A stretch of DNA of 64,000 bases. Source: Elusimicrobia bacterium HGW-Elusimicrobia-3. GTDB lineage: Bacteria > Elusimicrobiota > Elusimicrobia > Elusimicrobiales > UBA9959. The notes below the pieces were generated by a model. That model saw nothing but the letters and a program-made list of their open reading frames with translations, searched no databases and had not been told where the DNA came from. Below are positions 36,252 through 44,915 of this stretch, piece by piece; the stretch's first letter is position 1; each line of letters starts with the position of its first letter. Both the position numbers and the translations under genes were made by a program. Where the stretch lies: assembly GCA_002840355.1 (NCBI GenBank), contig PHAL01000012.1, forward strand, positions 1-64,000, given 5' to 3'.

Positions 36252-36325
36252 TTAGAATCATTCCTGTCTGTAAAGAATACCAGATTAGAACCATTCTTGT
36301 CAAGAGCGCGCGCCTGGTGTATAAT
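36252..36325. promoter_or_regulatory. Divergent promoters with PerR-type direct-repeat operator
   Basis: TTAGAAYCATTCYTGTC at 36252-36268 and 36285-36301; minus promoter TTGACA-N18-TATTCT, plus promoter TTGTCA-N17-TATAAT. Confidence 0.7.
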
Positions 36326-36342
36326 ATAAGCAAGGAGAACTT

Positions 36343-36546
36343 ATGAAGATCACTCTTAAGATAACCGGGATGACCTGCAACGGCTGCCGCGCCGGCGCAG
36401 AGAACGCCCTGAAACGCGTGCCCGGCGTGCTGTCGGCCGCGGTCAGCCTGGAGCGGGGCGAGGCCGTGGTGGAGTACGACGAAAAAACGGCCGCCCCCGA
36501 AACTCTGAGGGCGGCCGTGGAAAAAGCCGGCTTCAAGGCCGGTTAG
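36343..36546 (+). CDS. Heavy-metal-associated (HMA) domain protein, CopZ/MerP-like
   Basis: KITGMTCNGCRAGAENALKRVPGVLSAAVSLERGEAVVEYD. Confidence 0.92.
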   Translation: MKITLKITGMTCNGCRAGAENALKRVPGVLSAAVSLERGEAVVEYDEKTAAPETLRAAVEKAGFKAG

Positions 36547-36547
36547 G

Positions 36548-37750
36548 CTACTGCGCGGCGGGATTCTGCATCCTGCCCATGAACAGCACCAGGCCGCTCT
36601 TGGGGTCTTCTATGAAGAACATGAACGGCCGGTCGGCCCTGAACACGGCGAAGTCCATCACCATGGATTTCAGGCCCATCGCCACGCCCGTGGCGGCAGC
36701 GGCCTCCGTCCCCTCCTCGCTCACTTCCACGAAAGCCTTGTGGAAGGCGGTCTGTATGTACAGCCTCTTCCCCTTTTCCATCCCGGAGAAATCGGCCTTG
36801 TCGGTGAACGCCTCGGGCATGCCCAGGCCGGCCAGCGCGCCGTTTAGCTTGTAGCCGGAGCTGAACTTGAAGCGCGGCAGGAACACCTTTACCTTCTGGT
36901 TGAAGAGCCCCTTGCGGATCTCTTCCAGCTTCTCGGGAGAGAAGCTCCGCTCCAGGTCGGCGAGGGTGCGGCCTTCCTTGGGCAGCAGCACCAGCATGGA
37001 GAGTCCGCCGCCGGCGTAGGGCAGGCGCACGGCCTGCAGCTCTCCGGTTTCGCCGTATTCGGCCTCGCGCGTGCCGGGGGCCGCCATCATGTGCACACGG
37101 GTTTTGGTGCCGCCGTCCAGCGTAAAATCGGCCTCGGAGGTCATCTCCTTCTTGAACGGCGCCTTCCAGCGGCCCTTGAAGTAGACGGCGTTCACGAGCA
37201 CCAGCCGGGTGAGCTGGTCCAGCGAGCCCTGCGGAAAGAGCTCGCGGATCTTGCCCCGGGTCTTGTTCTCGGTCCAGGCGTTGATGCCGCGGCGCGCCGC
37301 TTCGGTCTTGCCCAGGAAGTCGGCCTGCATGGCGTCGGCGCCGTAGGCGGAGCGCAGGGTCTTGAGGTAGGCGGGCAGGAACTTGAAGTCTTTCTGCGCC
37401 CAGAAAGAGTTGGCCTGCACGAACTCGGCGTCCTTGGCGGCGCGCTCCAGGTCCTTCTTGATGGCGCCGAGCCCGGCGCGCAGGTCCTTGGTCTTGGCCG
37501 GGAAGGAGAACACCGAGGCGATCTCTTTGGCGGTGCTGCCCGCGGCGCCCTCGTAGGCCATGGCGAAGGCCGTGTACATGCTGTAGGGCGAGAAGAAGAC
37601 ATTGCCCGGCTTCTGGGCCTCGGCGGCGTAGAATTTAAAGGCTATCCCGTTGGCGCGGGCCACGGCGTCGTCGGCGGGCTTCTTTCCCGCGGCGCCGCAC
37701 AGACCGGCGGCCAGCGGCAGCAGCGCTGAGATGATGGCGATCTTTTTCAT
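36548..37750 (-). CDS. Exported serpin
   Basis: Signal peptide; serpin core NKTRGKIRELFP, LVLVNAVYFKGRWKAPF; hinge EEGTEAAAATG. Confidence 0.95.
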   Translation of the reverse strand: MKKIAIISALLPLAAGLCGAAGKKPADDAVARANGIAFKFYAAEAQKPGNVFFSPYSMYTAFAMAYEGAAGSTAKEIASVFSFPAKTKDLRAGLGAIKKDLERAAKDAEFVQANSFWAQKDFKFLPAYLKTLRSAYGADAMQADFLGKTEAARRGINAWTENKTRGKIRELFPQGSLDQLTRLVLVNAVYFKGRWKAPFKKEMTSEADFTLDGGTKTRVHMMAAPGTREAEYGETGELQAVRLPYAGGGLSMLVLLPKEGRTLADLERSFSPEKLEEIRKGLFNQKVKVFLPRFKFSSGYKLNGALAGLGMPEAFTDKADFSGMEKGKRLYIQTAFHKAFVEVSEEGTEAAAATGVAMGLKSMVMDFAVFRADRPFMFFIEDPKSGLVLFMGRMQNPAAQ

Positions 37751-37791
37751 TATAAGTCTCCTTACCCTGGGATCAACACGGATATTCTACA

Positions 37792-37820
37792 ACAAAAAAA
37801 CCAGCCTCACGGGGCTGGCT
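37792..37820 (-). terminator. Intrinsic terminator downstream of tRNA-Pro(GGG)
   Basis: Minus strand CCAGCCccgtgaGGCTGGttttttt. Confidence 0.85.
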
Positions 37821-37831
37821 TCGCTGCGGGC

Positions 37832-37934
37832 GTTTGACGGACCTCATCGGGGCGCCGGGAATTGAACCCGGAGTCTCTCGCACCCCAAGCGAGCGCTCTA
37901 CCATTGAGCCACGCCCCGGTGGGGTCCGTCAAAC
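37832..37934. repeat. 12-bp perfect inverted repeat flanking tRNA-Pro(GGG)
   Basis: GTTTGACGGACC (37832-37843) and GGTCCGTCAAAC (37923-37934). Confidence 0.9.
37847..37918 (-). tRNA. tRNA-Pro(GGG)
   Basis: CGGGGCGTGGCTCAATGG...CTCGC-TTGGGGT-GCGAG...CCGGGTTCAATTCCCGG-CGCCCCG-A. Confidence 0.92.
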
Positions 37935-37998
37935 CAAAGCAACGCATTTATTATACCAAAAAGTGGGAACGACGGGGAAAACCGCGCGGCGCTCCGGG

Positions 37999-38337
37999 CT
38001 ACAGCTCGGCCATCAGCTGGCGCAGTTCTTTCTTTATCTCTTCCAGCAGTTCGTCCTTGGCGTGCGCCGTGGCGGCCATAACCTTGACGGCTTTTTTCTG
38101 GCGCTTCTTGGCGGCCAGCGCCTTGCGCGCCCCGTCGAGGGAATAGCCTTTTATGAAGACCAGGTCCTTGATCTGCCGCAGCGTGTCCACGTCGGCGCGC
38201 GTGTAGCGGCGGTGCCCGCTGGACAGGCGCAGCGGCCGGAGCAGGCGGAATTTAGCCTCCCAGTAGCGTATGGTGTATTCCGGCAGGTCGGCCAGACGGG
38301 ACACCTCGCGCATGGTCAGGTAAGTCTTTTCGGACAT
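37999..38337 (-). CDS. MerR-family regulator
   Basis: YLTMREVSRLADLPEYTIRYWEAKFRLLRPLRLSSGHRRYTRADVDTLRQIKDLV. Confidence 0.9.
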   Translation of the reverse strand: MSEKTYLTMREVSRLADLPEYTIRYWEAKFRLLRPLRLSSGHRRYTRADVDTLRQIKDLVFIKGYSLDGARKALAAKKRQKKAVKVMAATAHAKDELLEEIKKELRQLMAEL

Positions 38338-38603
38338 TACATCCCGATCGTCAGCTTCTTGGACGGCTTGAAGCGGATGCTCTTGCGCGGCCCCACCATC
38401 ACGCGAGCGTTGGTCTTGGGGTTGCGCATCTGGCGCGGCATGCGCTCCTTAACTTTGAAAGTGCCGAAGTTGGAGATCACTACCTTGCGGTTGTCGCGCA
38501 GGGCTTCGCCCATGATCTCGAAGGTCTTGCAGACCGCCAGCTTGGCGTCGCGCTCGGTGGTCAAATGCTTGGTCAGTTCCCTTATCAGGTCAAGTCTGTT
38601 CAT
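38337..38603 (-). CDS. HU/IHF-family DNA-binding protein
   Basis: 88 aa; NRKVVISNFGTFKVKERMPRQMRNPKTNARVMVGPRKSIRFKPSKKL. Confidence 0.93.
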   Translation of the reverse strand: MNRLDLIRELTKHLTTERDAKLAVCKTFEIMGEALRDNRKVVISNFGTFKVKERMPRQMRNPKTNARVMVGPRKSIRFKPSKKLTIGM

Positions 38604-39177
38604 CGTCCTCTTCCCCCTCTTCCTCGCCCTCGTCTTCTTCGTCCTGTTCTTTAGGGCCCCCGCCCTGCAGCCCGTCGCCGAGGAGCTGGCCGATGATGTC
38701 GTTGGGCTTGAGGTGCTTGAGGTCGTGCTTGAACTTGGTGACCTCGTCCTCGGTGATGGGCTTGCTCAGGACCTGCGTCTTGCCGAAAACTTTCTCGTTG
38801 ATGTACACCGGGCAGCCGAAGCGCACCGCCAGCGCCACCGCGTCGGAGGGCCGCGCGTCGATCAGGCGCAGGCCGCCGCCGTCCGGGTCGGTGAGGTGGA
38901 GGCTGGAATAATAGGTGTTCTCCACGATATCCGTGATCACCACTTTCTTCACCGTCAGTCCCAGCGTCTTGATGACGGAGAAGAGGAGGTCGTGAGTCAT
39001 GGGCCGCGGCGACGGGTAGCCCGAGAGGCGGATGGCGATGGCCTGGGCTTCCATCGGGCCTATCCAGATGGGCAGGATGCGGCTGCCCTCGGTCTCGTCG
39101 AGGAAGATGATCGATTCGGTCATGCTCGTGGCGATCGAATAGATGCGCACTTCCACGTCTTTGGGTTCTTGTGTCAT
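38590..39177 (-). CDS. Bifunctional nuclease (DUF151) family protein
   Basis: LDETEGSRILPIWIGPMEAQAIAI; RLIDARPSDAVALAVRFGCPVYINEKV. Confidence 0.9.
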   Translation of the reverse strand: MTQEPKDVEVRIYSIATSMTESIIFLDETEGSRILPIWIGPMEAQAIAIRLSGYPSPRPMTHDLLFSVIKTLGLTVKKVVITDIVENTYYSSLHLTDPDGGGLRLIDARPSDAVALAVRFGCPVYINEKVFGKTQVLSKPITEDEVTKFKHDLKHLKPNDIIGQLLGDGLQGGGPKEQDEEDEGEEEGEEDDEQT

Positions 39178-39782
39178 TAGTTTTTCCCGGCGCCTTCCCG
39201 CTTGTGTTTGAAAGAGAGCTCGGCGCCTTTTAGGATGCGCCGGATGTTGGCGATATGGGTGTAGAAGATCAGCACGCAGACCGTGAGCGCCAGCAGCGTG
39301 AAGGGGCGCTGGTAATCCTTGGCCAGCGCGAAGCAGAGCACCGGCAGCGCCACCGAGGCGGCCATGGAGCCCACCGAGATGTGGCTGGTGATGCCCACCG
39401 CTATGGCGAACACCACGAAGGCGCCGGCGGTAGGCAGCGGCAGCAGCGCCATGAAGACTCCGGCCGCGGTGGCCACGCCCTTGCCTCCGTGGAAGCGCAG
39501 AAAAGGGGTCCAGATATGGCCGGCTATGGCCAGCGCGCCGGCGGGGACGAAGAAATACTGCGCCGCTATCAGCGTGGGGATGAAACCTTTGAGGAAGTCC
39601 GCGAAGAAAGTAAGAAGGCCGGGCACCTTGCCCAGCGTGCGGTAGACGTTGGCCGTGCCGGGGTTGCCGGAGCCGTGCTGGCGGATGTCTATGCCTTTGA
39701 GGCGGCCGATGATATAGCCGGTAGGGATGCCGCCTAGGATATAGCTCGCGATGAAAAGCAGGCCTATTTGGATGTGATTCAT
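39177..39782 (-). CDS. plsY: Glycerol-3-phosphate acyltransferase PlsY
   Basis: YILGGIPTGYIIGRLKGIDIRQHGSGNPGTANVYRTLGK; FHGGKGVATAAGVF. Confidence 0.95.
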   Translation of the reverse strand: MNHIQIGLLFIASYILGGIPTGYIIGRLKGIDIRQHGSGNPGTANVYRTLGKVPGLLTFFADFLKGFIPTLIAAQYFFVPAGALAIAGHIWTPFLRFHGGKGVATAAGVFMALLPLPTAGAFVVFAIAVGITSHISVGSMAASVALPVLCFALAKDYQRPFTLLALTVCVLIFYTHIANIRRILKGAELSFKHKREGAGKN

Positions 39783-39832
39783 TATAAAAAGATTATATAA
39801 AACCGAGGGGTTTTAGGATAGCGGCGGCGGGG

Positions 39833-41089
39833 CTAGTCGCCGCCCGCGGCCGCCTTCTTGCGCAGCCGGGCGTAGTTCTCCGGGGTGGCCTTGAACTTGA
39901 GCGCCACCCCCTCCTGGCCGTAATCCGCGGCTTTTACGAGGCAGGAGGAGTAGATCTCCTTGATCAGGCCTTTGGAGCCGACGGGGACGGTAAGTTCGTA
40001 CTCGCCCCAGCGCGCGGCCAGGGCCCGCTCGCAGGCGGCCAGCAGTTTGTCCACCCCCTGCCCGGTGAGGGCCGAGATGAAAAGGGGCCGCAGGCGCTCC
40101 GGGGCCCAGGCCGAGACGGCCGGGTTCTTGACCGCGTCGGCCTTGTTGAAAACGTGGATCACGGGGATGTCCTTGATGCCCAGCTCCTCGAGCGTGGCCT
40201 TCACGGCGTCGTGCTGCTGGCGCGCCTCTGGCGAGCTCAGGTCGTGCACGTGCAGGATGAGGTCGCTGTAGCGGATCTCCTCGAGCGTGGCGCGGAAAGC
40301 GGCTATGAGGTCGTGCGGCAGCTTCTGGATGAAGCCCACCGTGTCGGTGAACAGCGCCCAGCCTCCGGCCGGCAGGCGCACGCGCTTGGTGGTGGGGTCC
40401 AGCGTGGCGAACAGCTTGTCGTCGGCGTAGACCGCGCCGGGCTTGGCGGTGAGGCAGTTGAGCAGCGTGCTCTTGCCGGCGTTGGTGTAGCCCACCACCG
40501 AGATCTGGGGCATGGGCACCGAGTCGCGCCGGGCGCGCTGGGTCTGGCGTTCGCGGCGGATGGAATCTATCTCTCGCTCCAGCTCGGTGATCTTCACGCG
40601 CAGCTCGCGCTTGTCGTACTCCATCTTTTTCTCGCCGGAGCCGCGGCCGCCTATCATGCCGCGCTGCTGGTCCATGCTGCCGCCCTTGCCGCCCAGGCGC
40701 GACAGCGCGTAGTTGAAGCCGGCCAGCCGCGCCTGCAGCTTGCCCTCTCGCGTGCGGGCGCGCATGGCGAAAATGTCTATGATGAGCCGCGGCCGGTCGG
40801 CCACCTTCACGCCCAGGGCCTTCTCCAGGTTGCGGCCCTGGCCGGGGGTCAGCTCCTCGTCGAAGATCACCGCGCCGGCACCGAGCTCTTGTGCCAGGGC
40901 TTTGAGCTCCTCCACCTTGCCCGAGCCCACCAGCGTGGCCGGGTTCCAGGCCTGCAGGCGCACCAGGATCTTCCGCACCGGCTCAAGGCCGGCGGTCTCG
41001 GCCAGGCGCCAAAGTTCGTCGAGGGAGGTGCCGCCGGAGGGGCCAGGGCGGCCGTGCTTCAGTTCGGCCCCTATCAGTATGGTCTTCAT
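39833..41089 (-). CDS. hflX: GTPase HflX
   Basis: VIFDEELTPGQGRNLEKALGVKVADRPRLIIDIFAMRARTREGKLQ; ISVVGYTNAGKSTLLNCL. Confidence 0.96.
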   Translation of the reverse strand: MKTILIGAELKHGRPGPSGGTSLDELWRLAETAGLEPVRKILVRLQAWNPATLVGSGKVEELKALAQELGAGAVIFDEELTPGQGRNLEKALGVKVADRPRLIIDIFAMRARTREGKLQARLAGFNYALSRLGGKGGSMDQQRGMIGGRGSGEKKMEYDKRELRVKITELEREIDSIRRERQTQRARRDSVPMPQISVVGYTNAGKSTLLNCLTAKPGAVYADDKLFATLDPTTKRVRLPAGGWALFTDTVGFIQKLPHDLIAAFRATLEEIRYSDLILHVHDLSSPEARQQHDAVKATLEELGIKDIPVIHVFNKADAVKNPAVSAWAPERLRPLFISALTGQGVDKLLAACERALAARWGEYELTVPVGSKGLIKEIYSSCLVKAADYGQEGVALKFKATPENYARLRKKAAAGGD

Positions 41090-42048
41090 GAATTGATTAT
41101 CCTCTCCGCTATGGCGGCGGGGTCGTACTCGGTAAAACTTTTAAGCTCTATGAGCTGCGCGTTGCGGTAGCGCGCGAACCAGGTGTTCTGGCGCTTGGCG
41201 TAGGCCATCGAGGCCGAGACTATCTGCTTTATCGCGTCGGGCTTGCTCAGCCGGCCGGCCAGGTAGTCCAGCATCTGCGGGTAGCCCAGCGTCTTGAGAC
41301 CGGGGCAGTCTTCGGCGTAGCCGGCCTTCAGCAGTTCGCGCGTCTCGGCCGCCCATTCTTCGAAGCGCGTCACCGTGCGCAGCTTCACGCGCTCGGCCAG
41401 CAGCTCTTTGGCCCACTTCAGGAAAACGAACTTGCCCTCGTGCGCCGGCAGCGAGGTGAAGAACTTGCCGCTCCACACCTGCGAGGCGGGCTTGCCGGCC
41501 AGCTGGGTGATCTCTATGGCGCGCATCACGCGCTGGATATTGTTGACCGGGATCTTGGCCGCGGCCTCGGGGTCCATCGCGGCCAGCTGGGAGTGCAGGG
41601 CGGCGCGCCCGTCGGTCTCGGCCACGGCGGCCAGGCGCGCGCGCAGCTCCGGGTCGGCCGGCGGCAGGTCGTCGAGGCCGTTCCAGTAGGCCTGCACGTA
41701 CATGCCGGTGCCCCCCGCCATGAGGGGCACCTTGCCCCGCTGCCAGATCTCGGGGATCAGCCGCTTGACTTCCTTGACGAAGGAGCCGGCGTCCCAGGCG
41801 GAGCGCGGGTCGAGCGTATCCACCAGATGGTAGGGGATGCCTTCTACAAGGTAGGCGCGGCCGGCGGGCGAGTCCGCCCAGGCGCCGGCGGGCTTGGCGG
41901 TGCCGGCCTCCAGCAGCCGGTAGACCTGCTTGGAATCGGCCGAGATGATCTCGCCGCCCAGCTGACGGGCCAGCTGCAACGCTATCTCGGTCTTGCCGGA
42001 GGCGTTGGCCCCCATCAGGGTTATCGGTTTAAGCGGTTTCAGGGACAT
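41086..42048 (-). CDS. miaA: tRNA dimethylallyltransferase
   Basis: LMGANASGKTEIALQLARQLGGEIISADSKQVYR; MAGGTGMYVQA; KRQNTWFARYRNAQ. Confidence 0.96.
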   Translation of the reverse strand: MSLKPLKPITLMGANASGKTEIALQLARQLGGEIISADSKQVYRLLEAGTAKPAGAWADSPAGRAYLVEGIPYHLVDTLDPRSAWDAGSFVKEVKRLIPEIWQRGKVPLMAGGTGMYVQAYWNGLDDLPPADPELRARLAAVAETDGRAALHSQLAAMDPEAAAKIPVNNIQRVMRAIEITQLAGKPASQVWSGKFFTSLPAHEGKFVFLKWAKELLAERVKLRTVTRFEEWAAETRELLKAGYAEDCPGLKTLGYPQMLDYLAGRLSKPDAIKQIVSASMAYAKRQNTWFARYRNAQLIELKSFTEYDPAAIAERIINS

Positions 42049-42117
42049 CGTAAATTGAAAGCGGCCAGTAGGGTTCGCCTACCGGCCGCCTGCTAGCTTA
42101 TCGTCCGGCCAGCCTGA

Positions 42118-42600
42118 TCACTTCTTCTTGAACAGCGGCTCGTCCTTCTGCGGCTTGTTGCACAGGCCGTGGGCGCGGCAGGTTTCCACGCACACCTCGG
42201 GCAGCTTCAGCTCGTAGCGGGTGTCGCAGTCGGTATAGTCTTCGGCCATCTCGTTGATGCGCTTGCGGTCGTCGTGGCTGATGTGGGAGAAAGAGATGCC
42301 GTTCATGAACACGCCGCCCTTGTCTTTTACCCAGGAGATCTTGCCGGTCACCGGTATCTCCTTGACGCCGTTGAGCTTGAGCATGATGTTGAGCTCTTTG
42401 GTGTGGGGCGGGGCCATGAAGGTGATCAGGCGCATGCCGCCGGCCGAGAGGTCGGCCAGGATGGCGGGCTGGGGCACGGCCTTGCCGTGCGCGTCCTGCG
42501 CGTAAAATTCTATCTCCACGGGCTCCAGGATGCCGTGCAGAATGGGCAGGCGCACGTGCTCGCGTCTTTCCTTGAGAACCTTGCTGGTTTTTTTGGTCAT
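42118..42600 (-). CDS. PilZ domain protein
   Basis: RREHVRLPILHGILEPVEIEF...LADLSAGGMRLITF...VFMNGISFSHISHDDRKRI. Confidence 0.82.
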   Translation of the reverse strand: MTKKTSKVLKERREHVRLPILHGILEPVEIEFYAQDAHGKAVPQPAILADLSAGGMRLITFMAPPHTKELNIMLKLNGVKEIPVTGKISWVKDKGGVFMNGISFSHISHDDRKRINEMAEDYTDCDTRYELKLPEVCVETCRAHGLCNKPQKDEPLFKKK

Positions 42601-43850
42601 ATTAGTTTCCCGTTCAAAGTATTTTTGGCCGCGCCCGTCACCAGTACCTTAGCGGTACTGCCGGGCGCCCCGCCTGCCTTCACTCTCACGGCGAAATTGC
42701 CGGAGGCGCGGCCGTACGTTTGCGTCTCGAAAAGAACTTCTTCTATTTTACCAATTCTTTCGTTCAATACAAGCCGCGAATTTTCCTTCACGGCCGCCAG
42801 CAGTTTCTCCAGGCGGGCCTCCATTTCGGCCTCGCCTATAGTAGCGGCCATTTCGGGCTTGTCCGAGCGCGGCGAGTACTTGAAGCAGTAGGCCAGCGAG
42901 AACCGCCCCTCGCGCACCAGCGCCAGCGTATCTTCGAAATCTTGCTCGGTCTCGCCCGGGTAGCCCACTATGAAATCGGTGGAGACGGCCAGGCCCGGCG
43001 CGGCCGCCCGCAGGCGGCCTATCAGGTCCAGGTAAGCCCTCCGCGTGTAGCCGCGGCGCATCAGACCCAGTATGCGGTCGGAGCCGCTCTGCACCGGCAG
43101 GTGTATGTAGCGGGCCAGGCGCGGCTCGGCCGCCAGCAGCCTGGTGAACCCCTCGTCGAAATAGAGCGGGTGCGGGCTCATGAAGCGCAGCCGCCGCAGC
43201 CCCGGCAATGCCAGCACTTCCTTTAAGAGTTCGGCGAACGTGGTCTGGCCGTGCTTGTAGGAATTGACGGTCTGGCCCAGCAGCACTATCTCTTTGGCGC
43301 CGGCGGCTATCTTGTCCGCGGCGTCTTTGAGCACCGCGGCCGGCGACAGGAACACGGCCGGCCCGCGCACGGCCGGCACTATGCAGTAGGAACATTTCAG
43401 CGAGCAGCCGCGCATGATGGTGACATAGGCGGTCTGCGGCGAGCGGAACAGGTTCTGGTGGGCGGTCTCGCTTTCGGGCGTGGGGCCCAGCTGCGCCACC
43501 AGCGCGTCCTCGAAGCTCTCTATAGCCTTGGCCCCCACCACTTCGTCCACGAAGGGGAAGCGCCCCTTGAGGTTCTTCCCCCCCAGCTTCTGGGCGGCGC
43601 AGCCCACCACGAAGATCTTGCCGTCCGCGTGTTTCTCTTTCCACACGCGCAGCCGGCCTATCTGCGAGATGGCCTTATCCTCGGCGCGCTGCCGCACGGT
43701 GCAGGTGTTCACCACCACCGCGTCGGCCTTCTTCAGGTCGTCCGTGAGCGAGTAGCCGCGCCGGCGAAAAGCCGCCGCGATCCCCTCGGAATCCGCCTCG
43801 TTCATCTGGCAGCCGAAAGTAATAATGTGTACTTTCTTGGTGGTAGGCAC
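42597..43850 (-). CDS. miaB: tRNA-2-methylthio-N6-dimethylallyladenosine synthase (MiaB-type methylthiotransferase)
   Basis: TFGCQMNEADSEGIAAAF; RGCSLKCSYCIVPAVRG (radical SAM CxxxCxxC); TRAM-like C-terminus. Confidence 0.93.
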   Translation of the reverse strand: MPTTKKVHIITFGCQMNEADSEGIAAAFRRRGYSLTDDLKKADAVVVNTCTVRQRAEDKAISQIGRLRVWKEKHADGKIFVVGCAAQKLGGKNLKGRFPFVDEVVGAKAIESFEDALVAQLGPTPESETAHQNLFRSPQTAYVTIMRGCSLKCSYCIVPAVRGPAVFLSPAAVLKDAADKIAAGAKEIVLLGQTVNSYKHGQTTFAELLKEVLALPGLRRLRFMSPHPLYFDEGFTRLLAAEPRLARYIHLPVQSGSDRILGLMRRGYTRRAYLDLIGRLRAAAPGLAVSTDFIVGYPGETEQDFEDTLALVREGRFSLAYCFKYSPRSDKPEMAATIGEAEMEARLEKLLAAVKENSRLVLNERIGKIEEVLFETQTYGRASGNFAVRVKAGGAPGSTAKVLVTGAAKNTLNGKLI

Positions 43851-43885
43851 AGGTATATTTTACCTTTTAAGAGGAAGGGGCCGGT

Positions 43886-44308
43886 CTACTTGAAGCCGTT
43901 TACCGGGTAGAGGTCTGAGACCGTGATCTTAAGAAGCGCGCTGGCTGGAGAGCGCGCGAATTCCGCCAGCTCGGGATGCCTGGCTTTGTACAGCTCAAGA
44001 GCTATACCGCGTTCCTCGCCCGACAATTCCCGGGCCGTCCCGGTTATGGTGACGGCCGCTGAGCGGCTGAAATCGGCCTGCCCGCCGGGCCGGTCGTCTA
44101 TAAGCAGGGCCACGCGGCTTTCTGCTTCGAGGTTGGCCCATTTACGGGTGTTGCGCGAGGTGACAAAATAAAATGAGCGCCGGTCCGCGCTGGCCGCGAA
44201 GGCGACCAGGCTTAAATAAGGGCCGGCGGCGCCGCTGGTGGCCAGCACCGCCAGGCGCTGGCCGGAAACCAGCCGCTCCAGCGTGCTGCCGCTTTCGATC
44301 GCGCTCAC
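43886..44308 (-). CDS. Pyridoxamine 5'-phosphate oxidase-like flavin-binding protein
   Basis: RLAVLATSGAAGPYLSLVAFAASADRRSFYFVTSRNTRKWANLEAESRVALLID. Confidence 0.82.
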   Translation of the reverse strand: MSAIESGSTLERLVSGQRLAVLATSGAAGPYLSLVAFAASADRRSFYFVTSRNTRKWANLEAESRVALLIDDRPGGQADFSRSAAVTITGTARELSGEERGIALELYKARHPELAEFARSPASALLKITVSDLYPVNGFK

Positions 44309-44850
44309 TTATACTCCTCCGGCCAGGGGCCGGTGCGGGTCTTGGGGCCGCCGGGGTCGGCCCAGGCCAGGCGCCCGTCTTGCTCCACGGTCGGGAACAG
44401 GGGCACGGTTATTTCTTCCGGGTGGAACCAGAGCTTGATCTCGCGCTCGCCCTCTATGGGGTCGGAGGAGACGTGCACCACGTTCTCGAAGACGCCTTTA
44501 GTGGTGACGCGGCCGAAGCTGCCGCGGATGGAGCGGTAGTCGGCCTCCTCCGGGTTGGTGGCGCCGGCTATGGCGCGGGCCCGCTTCACCGCGCCCTCGC
44601 CGGTGTAGGCGAAGGCCAGCACGGTGTCCTGGCCGGCGTAGAGCTTGCCGGTGATGAAGTTGATGAGCTCTTCAAAGAAAGGCTTTTCCCTGAGGTGGTG
44701 GTAATGGGTGGCGGCCAGGTCATGGCTGACCTTGGCCAGGCGCGCGCCCACAAGCTTCAGGTCCGTTTCTTCGAAGCGCCGCAGCACGTGGCCGGCGAGG
44801 CCCTTCACCATGCCGTCGGGTTTGATGATCAGCAGTATGGATTCGGTCAT
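44305..44850 (-). CDS. ndk: Nucleoside diphosphate kinase-like protein
   Basis: SILLIIKPDGMVKGLAGHVLRRFEETDLKLVGARL; ENVVHVSSDP; GERE. Confidence 0.87.
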   Translation of the reverse strand: MTESILLIIKPDGMVKGLAGHVLRRFEETDLKLVGARLAKVSHDLAATHYHHLREKPFFEELINFITGKLYAGQDTVLAFAYTGEGAVKRARAIAGATNPEEADYRSIRGSFGRVTTKGVFENVVHVSSDPIEGEREIKLWFHPEEITVPLFPTVEQDGRLAWADPGGPKTRTGPWPEEYK

Positions 44851-44915
44851 GTTTGTATTTTACTTTTTTAGGGCAGGGCTGCGTTCCCGCGGCGGGCTCT
44901 GCCTTCCCGGCTAAA

